Notes under the pieces: generated by a model | What the model was told of the DNA's origin: nothing | Seen by the model: only the letters and a program-made list of their open reading frames with translations | Database searches by the model: none | DNA from: Streptomyces sp. DT2A-34 | GTDB taxonomy: Bacteria > Actinomycetota > Actinomycetes > Streptomycetales > Streptomycetaceae | DNA length: 64,000 nucleotides | Direction: 5' to 3' | NCBI RefSeq assembly: GCF_030499515.1 | Contig: NZ_JASTWJ010000001.1 | Coordinates: forward strand, 5,994,001 to 6,058,000 | Made by a program: the position numbers and the translations under genes | In this document: in pieces, positions 59,103 to 64,000 of the stretch | Layout: each line of letters begins with the position of its first letter | Numbering within the stretch: position 1 is the first letter of the stretch

Positions 59103-60263
59103 GTGACGTTCCCGGTAGTCGGCATGGTCGGCGGGGGCCAGCTCGCTCGTATGACACACGAGGCAGGCATCCCGCTGGGCATCAGGTTCAAGCTCCTCAG
59201 TGACACCCCTCAGGATTCCGCGGCGCAGGTCGTGAGCGATGTCGTCATCGGCGACTATCGCGATCTCGACACGCTGCGCGACTTCGCGAGGGGCTGCGAT
59301 GTGATCACTTTCGATCACGAACACGTACCCACCGAGCACCTCAGGGCTCTGGAGGCGGACGGCATCCCCGTCCGCCCGGGCCCCGACGCACTCGTGCACG
59401 CCCAGGACAAGGGCGTGATGCGCGTGAAGCTCGACGCGATCGGTGTGCCGTGCCCACGGCACAGACTCGTGACCGACCCACAGGATGTGGCGGCCTTCGC
59501 GGCCGAAGGCCTCTCCGAGGGAGCCGAGGGCGACGGCTTCCCCGTCGTCCTGAAGACCGTCCGCGGCGGCTACGACGGCAAGGGCGTCTGGGTCGTCGAC
59601 TCCGTCGAGGAGGCCGCCGAGCCGTTCCGCGCCGGCGTGCCCGTGCTCGCCGAGGAGAAGGTCGACTTCGTACGGGAGCTCGCGGCGAACGTCGTACGCT
59701 CCCCGCACGGCCAGGCCGTCGCCTACCCGGTGGTGGAGTCCCGGCAGGTCAACGGCGTCTGCGACACCGTCATCGCCCCCGCCCCCGACCTCGACCGGGC
59801 CCTCGCCCTCAAGGCCGAGGAGATGGCCCTCACCATCGCCAAGGAACTCGGCGTCGTCGGCCACCTCGCCGTCGAGCTGTTCCAGACCCGCGACGGCCGC
59901 ATCCTCGTCAACGAGCTGGCGATGCGCCCGCACAACTCGGGCCACTGGACCCAGGACGGCGCGATCACCAGCCAGTTCGCCAACCACGTCCGCGCGGTCC
60001 TCGACCTCCCCCTCGGCGACCCGCGCCCGCGCGCCAAGTGGACCGTCATGGTCAACGTCCTCGGCGGCGACTACCCCGACATGTACTCCGCGTACCTGCA
60101 CTGCATGGCCCGCGACCCCAAGCTCAAGATCCACATGTACGGCAAGGACGTGAAGCCCGGCCGCAAGGTCGGTCATGTCAACACCTACGGCGACGACCTC
60201 GACGACGTGCTGGAGCGCGCCCGTCACGCTGCCGGCTACCTGAGAGGCACGATCACCGAATGA
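59103..60263 (+). CDS. purK: N5-carboxyaminoimidazole ribonucleotide synthase
   Basis: 386-residue ATP-grasp enzyme that carboxylates AIR to N5-CAIR in purine synthesis. N-terminal [11 protein letters not shown], the ATP-grasp loop [13 protein letters not shown], and catalytic [18 protein letters not shown] motif ([15 protein letters not shown]). GTG 59103 starts the protein right at the N-terminal Rossmann strand; the longer upstream frame is unsupported. ATGA overlap with purE. Confidence 0.95.
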   Translation: MTFPVVGMVGGGQLARMTHEAGIPLGIRFKLLSDTPQDSAAQVVSDVVIGDYRDLDTLRDFARGCDVITFDHEHVPTEHLRALEADGIPVRPGPDALVHAQDKGVMRVKLDAIGVPCPRHRLVTDPQDVAAFAAEGLSEGAEGDGFPVVLKTVRGGYDGKGVWVVDSVEEAAEPFRAGVPVLAEEKVDFVRELAANVVRSPHGQAVAYPVVESRQVNGVCDTVIAPAPDLDRALALKAEEMALTIAKELGVVGHLAVELFQTRDGRILVNELAMRPHNSGHWTQDGAITSQFANHVRAVLDLPLGDPRPRAKWTVMVNVLGGDYPDMYSAYLHCMARDPKLKIHMYGKDVKPGRKVGHVNTYGDDLDDVLERARHAAGYLRGTITE

Positions 60264-60787
60264 GCCCTGTTGTTGGCATCGTCATGGGGTCGGACTCCGA
60301 CTGGCCCGTCATGGAGGCGGCGGCCAAGGCCCTCGACGAGTTCGAGATCGAGTACGAGGTCGACGTCGTCTCCGCGCACCGGATGCCGCGCGAGATGGTC
60401 ACCTACGGTGAGCAGGCGGCCGAGCGCGGCCTGAAGGCGATCATCGCCGGTGCCGGCGGGGCCGCTCACCTCCCCGGCATGCTCGCCTCGGTCACGCCCC
60501 TGCCGGTCATCGGCGTCCCGGTGCCGCTGAAGTACCTCGACGGCATGGACTCCCTGCTCTCGATCGTGCAGATGCCGGCCGGCGTGCCCGTGGCCACCGT
60601 CTCGGTCGCCGGCGCCCGCAACGCCGGTCTGCTCGCCGCCCGCATCCTCGCCACCCACGACGAGGACCTGCTGCAGAAGATGCGGGAGTTCCAGCAGGAC
60701 CTGAACGACCAGGCCACCGAGAAGGGCAAGCGCCTGCGCGCCAAGGTAGAGGGCGCGAGCGGCTTCGGCTTCGGCTCGGGGAAGTGA
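60260..60787 (+). CDS. purE: N5-carboxyaminoimidazole ribonucleotide mutase
   Basis: 175-residue class I PurE that converts N5-CAIR to CAIR. The [10 protein letters not shown] motif, the VVSAHRMP loop with the catalytic histidine, and [11 protein letters not shown] are all present. Overlaps purK by 4 bases and the dipeptidase gene by 4 bases. Confidence 0.95.
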   Translation: MSPVVGIVMGSDSDWPVMEAAAKALDEFEIEYEVDVVSAHRMPREMVTYGEQAAERGLKAIIAGAGGAAHLPGMLASVTPLPVIGVPVPLKYLDGMDSLLSIVQMPAGVPVATVSVAGARNAGLLAARILATHDEDLLQKMREFQQDLNDQATEKGKRLRAKVEGASGFGFGSGK

Positions 60788-61983
60788 CGGCGATGACCCC
60801 CGCCTCGTCGGAGGCGGCCCGGGAACTCCTGCGCGAGTTCCCGGTCGTCGACGGCCACAACGACCTCCCGTGGGCCCTGCGCGCACAGGTCCGCTACGAC
60901 CTCGACGCCCGCGACATCGCCGCCCACCAGGGCGCCCACCTGCACACCGACATCCCGCGCCTGCGCGCGGGCGGCGTGGGCGCGCAGTTCTGGTCGGTGT
61001 ACGTCCGCTCGGACTACGCCGGTGACAAGGCGGTCAGCGCCACCCTCGAACAGATCGACTGCGTACGGCAGTTGCTGGCGCGTTACCCGGACGACCTGCG
61101 CTCCGCGCTGACGGCGGCGGACATGGAAGCCGTCCGCGCCGAGGGCCGTATCGCTTCCCTGATGGGTGCCGAGGGCGGTCACTCCATCGCCAACTCGCTT
61201 GCCACGTTGCGGGCGTTGTACGCGCTCGGTGTCCGCTACATGACCCTCACCCACAACGACAACATCGCGTGGGCCGACTCGGCGACGGACGAGCCCGGGG
61301 TGGGCGGTCTGTCGGCCTTCGGCCGCGAGGTCGTCCGGGAGATGAACCGCGAGGGCATGCTCGTGGACCTCTCGCACGTGGCGGCGACGACGATGCGCGA
61401 CGCGCTGGACGCCACGTCGGCCCCCGTGATCTTCTCCCACTCCTCCTCCCGCGCGGTGTGCGACCACCCGCGCAACATCCCCGACGACGTCCTCGAACGC
61501 CTCCCCGGGAACGGCGGCGTCGCGATGGTGACGTTCGTACCGAAGTTCGTGCTCCAGGCGGCCGTGGACTGGACGGCCGCGGCCGACGAGAACATGCGCG
61601 CCCACGGGTTCCACCACCTCGACACGACCGCCGAGGCGATGAAGGTGCACCGCGCCTTCGAGGAGAGCAACCCGCGCCCGATCGCCACGGTGTCCACGGT
61701 CGCCGACCATCTGGACCACATGCGTGACGTGGCCGGGGTGGACCACATCGGCATCGGCGGCGACTACGACGGCACCGCCTTCACCCCTGACGGCCTGGGC
61801 GACGTCTCCGGCTACCCCAACCTCATCGCCGAACTCCTGGACCGCGGCTGGTCGAAGACCGACCTGGCCAAGCTCACCTGGCAGAACGCCGTACGGGTGC
61901 TGGGCGCGGCGGAGGACGTGGCGCGCGACCTTCAGGCGACGCGGGGGCCGTCCAACGCGACCATCGAGGCGCTGGACGGCTGA
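60784..61983 (+). CDS. membrane-dipeptidase-type M19 peptidase
   Basis: 399-residue zinc dipeptidase. [10 protein letters not shown] supplies HxD ligands, GAEGGHS the bridging glutamate, and [11 protein letters not shown] and IGIGGDYDG the remaining ligands. No signal peptide, so cytoplasmic. Hydrolyses dipeptides, possibly with D-residues. GTGA coupling to purE suggests co-transcription, without an obvious metabolic link. Its 3' end overlaps the convergent Old Yellow Enzyme gene by 52 bases. Confidence 0.9.
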   Translation: MTAMTPASSEAARELLREFPVVDGHNDLPWALRAQVRYDLDARDIAAHQGAHLHTDIPRLRAGGVGAQFWSVYVRSDYAGDKAVSATLEQIDCVRQLLARYPDDLRSALTAADMEAVRAEGRIASLMGAEGGHSIANSLATLRALYALGVRYMTLTHNDNIAWADSATDEPGVGGLSAFGREVVREMNREGMLVDLSHVAATTMRDALDATSAPVIFSHSSSRAVCDHPRNIPDDVLERLPGNGGVAMVTFVPKFVLQAAVDWTAAADENMRAHGFHHLDTTAEAMKVHRAFEESNPRPIATVSTVADHLDHMRDVAGVDHIGIGGDYDGTAFTPDGLGDVSGYPNLIAELLDRGWSKTDLAKLTWQNAVRVLGAAEDVARDLQATRGPSNATIEALDG

Positions 61984-63062
61984 TCGTCGAGGGCGGGGTA
62001 GTCGGTGTAACCGGTCGCCCCGCCCGTGTACATCAGGTACCGGTCCCGGACAGGGTTGAGCGGTGCGCCGAGGCGCAGGCGGGTGACCAGGTCCGGGTTG
62101 GCGAGGAACGGCCTGCCGAGGGCGACCAGATCGGCCCCGGCGGCCAGCATGCCGGCCGCGGCCCGGGTGACGCCCTCGGTGGTGAGGTCGGGCAGTACCG
62201 GGTTGCCGATCAGGACGCCCGGCCAGTCCGCGCGGATCCTCCGGTAGACCGCCGTGCCCGGGTCGGCGTGCACGAGGTGCAGGTAGGCCAGGTCCAGAGC
62301 CCGCAGCCGGGCCACCAGCGCCGGGTAGAGGACGTCGGTGTCGAACTCCTCGATGCCGTTGACGGTGTTTCCCGGGGAGATCCGCACCCCCACCCGGTCG
62401 GCGCCGATCGCATCGGCGACAGCCTCGGTCACCTCCGCCGTGAAGCGCCCCCGCCGCTCCGCCGGCCCGCCGTATCCGTCCGTCCTGCGGTTGGTGTTCC
62501 CGGCGAGGAACTGGTGCAGCAGATGCCCGTTGGCCGAGTGCACCTCGACTCCCTCGAAGCCCGCGTCGACGGCCCGGCGGGCGGCCGCGGCGAAGTCGGC
62601 GACGGTGGCCCGGATGTCGTCGACCGTCATCTCCCGGGGGACGACGGCCGGCAGGTGCCCGCGCGGCGTGAAGATCTTCTCCGGCAGCGGCACGGGGGAG
62701 GGCGCGACGGGCGTCAGGCCGGTGGTCTCCGGATGGCTGACCCGCCCGCCGTGCTGGAGCTGCAGGAACATCCGCCCGCCGCCCTCCCGCACGGCCTCGG
62801 TCACCCGCCGCCACCCGGCCAGGTGCCGGTCGGTGTGGATCGCGGTGATGTTCGGGTACGTCTGCCCGACCGCGTTCGGTGTCGAGGCCTCGCCGATGAT
62901 CAGACCGGCCGTGGTGCGCTGGGTGTAGTGGGTGACCATGAGGTCGGTCGGGGTGCCGTCCGCCGCCGCGCGGTTGCGGGTGAGCGGTGCCATCACCAGG
63001 TGGTGGGGAAGTGAGAGCCGGCCGAGCCGGGCCGGTGCCAGGAGATCCGTCGTCTGCGTCAT
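61932..63062 (-). CDS. Old Yellow Enzyme family alkene reductase
   Basis: 376-residue FMN oxidoreductase that reduces activated C=C bonds (enones, nitro compounds) with NAD(P)[10 protein letters not shown] at the FMN site, [12 protein letters not shown], and the substrate-binding [15 protein letters not shown] and [10 protein letters not shown] motifs are all present. Likely controlled by the divergent MerR gene through the dyad at 63079-63094. The last 17 codons overlap the convergent dipeptidase gene. Confidence 0.92.
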   Translation of the reverse strand: MTQTTDLLAPARLGRLSLPHHLVMAPLTRNRAAADGTPTDLMVTHYTQRTTAGLIIGEASTPNAVGQTYPNITAIHTDRHLAGWRRVTEAVREGGGRMFLQLQHGGRVSHPETTGLTPVAPSPVPLPEKIFTPRGHLPAVVPREMTVDDIRATVADFAAAARRAVDAGFEGVEVHSANGHLLHQFLAGNTNRRTDGYGGPAERRGRFTAEVTEAVADAIGADRVGVRISPGNTVNGIEEFDTDVLYPALVARLRALDLAYLHLVHADPGTAVYRRIRADWPGVLIGNPVLPDLTTEGVTRAAAGMLAAGADLVALGRPFLANPDLVTRLRLGAPLNPVRDRYLMYTGGATGYTDYPALDDQPSSASMVALDGPRVA

Positions 63063-63078
63063 GCCCGTACGCTAAAAC

Positions 63079-63094
63079 CTGACATCAGTGTCAG
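63079..63094. promoter_or_regulatory. MerR-type operator
   Basis: CTGACA-TCAG-TGTCAG inverted repeat between the divergent reductase and MerR genes. On the reductase strand it lies just after TTGAAT and before TTTAGC, as expected for a MerR dyad inside a long promoter spacer. Confidence 0.6.
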
Positions 63095-63131
63095 ATTCAA
63101 GTCCGGGCAGTCGACGGAGGCGGAGGCGGAG

Positions 63132-63491
63132 ATGCGGATCGGGGAACTCGCCCGGCGCACCGGCGTGAGTGAGCGGTCGCTGCGCTACTACGAGACCCAG
63201 GGCCTGCTGCGCGCCGAGCGCACCCCGGGCGGGCACCGCGACTACCCCGAGGCGGCCGTGGACCGGGTCGTCCGGATCCAGGAGCTGTTCGCCGCCGGGC
63301 TGCACAGCAGCCGGATCGTGCAGTTGCTGCCCTGCATGCGGGACGCCGACGGCGGCCCCTCCGCCGTCGCCACGCCCCGGCTGGTCGAGGACCTCACCGC
63401 CGAACGCGACCGCATCGACCGCCTGATCGCCGACCTCGTCCGCTCCAGGGAGACCCTGAACGAGGTGATCGAGGCGGCGCGGGAAAGCTGA
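63132..63491 (+). CDS. MerR-family transcriptional regulator
   Basis: 119 residues. HTH (MRIGELARRTGVSERSLRYY), the YETQGLL wing, then a dimerisation coiled coil (LVEDLTAERDRIDRLIADLV). A single cysteine (LLPCM) near residue 68 could sense electrophiles, fitting control of an alkene reductase. ATG preceded by GGAGGCGGAGGCGGAG. Divergent from the reductase. Confidence 0.88.
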   Translation: MRIGELARRTGVSERSLRYYETQGLLRAERTPGGHRDYPEAAVDRVVRIQELFAAGLHSSRIVQLLPCMRDADGGPSAVATPRLVEDLTAERDRIDRLIADLVRSRETLNEVIEAARES

Positions 63492-63658
63492 CCGCCCGCG
63501 ACAGCCCGCCGTTGCAGACCACTGCTGACCTGGGCAACGTCCAGCGCGTCCTGCGCGAAGCCGACTTCACGGCCCGGGGGCACGGCGGCGCCGGGAGCGA
63601 GCCGTCGACGGTGAAGAGCGCCGAGTCGGACGGGTAGCCAGCCGTCAGCGAGGCCAGA

Positions 63659-64000
63659 TCACGGGTGCTCGATCCGGCAGAGGCAGAACGGATGGCCCGC
63701 CGGATCGGCGTAGACCCGCCAGTCCTCCTTGTCGTCGGCGTGCAGCAACCGCGCCCCCAGCTTCAGCACCTTCTCCTCAGCCGCGTCGACCTCCTCCCAG
63801 GTGGACCCGGCGTCGAAGTCGAGGTGGAACTGCTGCGAGTTGCGGTCGGCCCGCGGCCACTCCGGCGGGGTGTACCCGGGCGCCGGCTGGAAGGCGAGCC
63901 GTGGCCCGTCCGGGATCTGCAGGACGACCCAGTCGGGGTCGTCGTCCTCGGGTGTCCCGCCGCCGACGTCGGCGTAGAAGCGGGCGAGGGCGCGCGGGTC
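63659..64000 (-). CDS. VOC/glyoxalase-superfamily protein (5' end outside window)
   Basis: 113 residues visible, continuing past the right edge. LARFYADVGG and RLAFQPAPGY, then FHLDFDAG and VYADPAGHPFCLC, match the Glyoxalase_6 pattern common in actinobacteria. These are small metal-binding proteins of varied or unknown role, sometimes resistance proteins. The stop at 63659 is clear. Confidence 0.82.
   Translation of the reverse strand, partial: DPRALARFYADVGGGTPEDDDPDWVVLQIPDGPRLAFQPAPGYTPPEWPRADRNSQQFHLDFDAGSTWEEVDAAEEKVLKLGARLLHADDKEDWRVYADPAGHPFCLCRIEHP

Overview
The window looks like a piece of a Streptomyces chromosome. Base composition is very GC-rich with strong third-position GC bias, GTG starts and 4-base ATGA/GTGA overlaps are common, and the genes are typical actinomycete ones: a bldA-type tRNA-Leu(UAA), DUF397/DUF5753 regulator pairs, a SigB-type partner-switching module, sortase-motif surface proteins and roadblock/LC7 genes. 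The core gene order (pobA near bldA, thiolase, SGNH hydrolase, cystathionine beta-synthase, histidine-utilisation genes, sigma factor, purK-purE) is what I would expect of a conserved Streptomyces core region, although I cannot align it here.

Layout. 1-8.1 kb is core: the end of an ABC transporter, tRNA-Leu(UAA), pobA, a Bax-inhibitor-1 protein, small conserved genes, a thiolase and an SGNH hydrolase. 8.2-18.1 kb is a cystathionine beta-synthase gene interrupted by an integrative element of about 8.55 kb. An 11-bp repeat (9097-9107 and 17649-17659) marks the ends. The element carries a serine integrase, a RepSA-like replication initiator, a GntR-type repressor with three operators, an HTH/DUF397 pair and a run of small proteins. 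At its left end it brings a substitute 3' end of the host gene, so the interrupted enzyme is again full length. The native 3' end is stranded on the far side. No FtsK/TraB-like transfer gene is present.

19.0-27.5 kb is the most interesting part. A 48-residue precursor-like peptide is followed by tightly coupled genes for YcaO, TfuA, an HExxH-motif enzyme, an MFS exporter, a methyltransferase with a zinc-ribbon N-terminus, TldD and TldE. I read this as a ribosomal peptide (RiPP) pathway, probably making a thioamidated, hydroxylated and methylated peptide whose leader is removed by TldD/E. 27.5-31 kb is a DUF402 gene, transposon debris (an IS1380-type remnant and a 29-bp direct repeat) and an MFS transporter: the ragged right edge of this accessory island.

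31-43.6 kb is core metabolism: an ammonia-lyase-like gene that lacks the usual Ala-Ser-Gly cofactor triad, an RpiR regulator, a roadblock operon, a diaminopimelate-decarboxylase-like gene, and the histidine-degradation operon (urocanate hydratase, an M20 amidohydrolase, formiminoglutamate deiminase, imidazolonepropionase). 43.6-47.8 kb is a sigma-like/lectin fusion and a SigB-family sigma factor with its anti-anti-sigma and anti-sigma kinase genes. 48-52.1 kb is a four-gene cell-surface operon. 52.2-54 kb holds small genes and a second HTH/DUF397 pair. 54.1-64 kb holds a peptide transporter, a two-component system, GtrA, purK-purE, a dipeptidase, an Old Yellow Enzyme with a divergent MerR regulator, and the end of a VOC-family gene.
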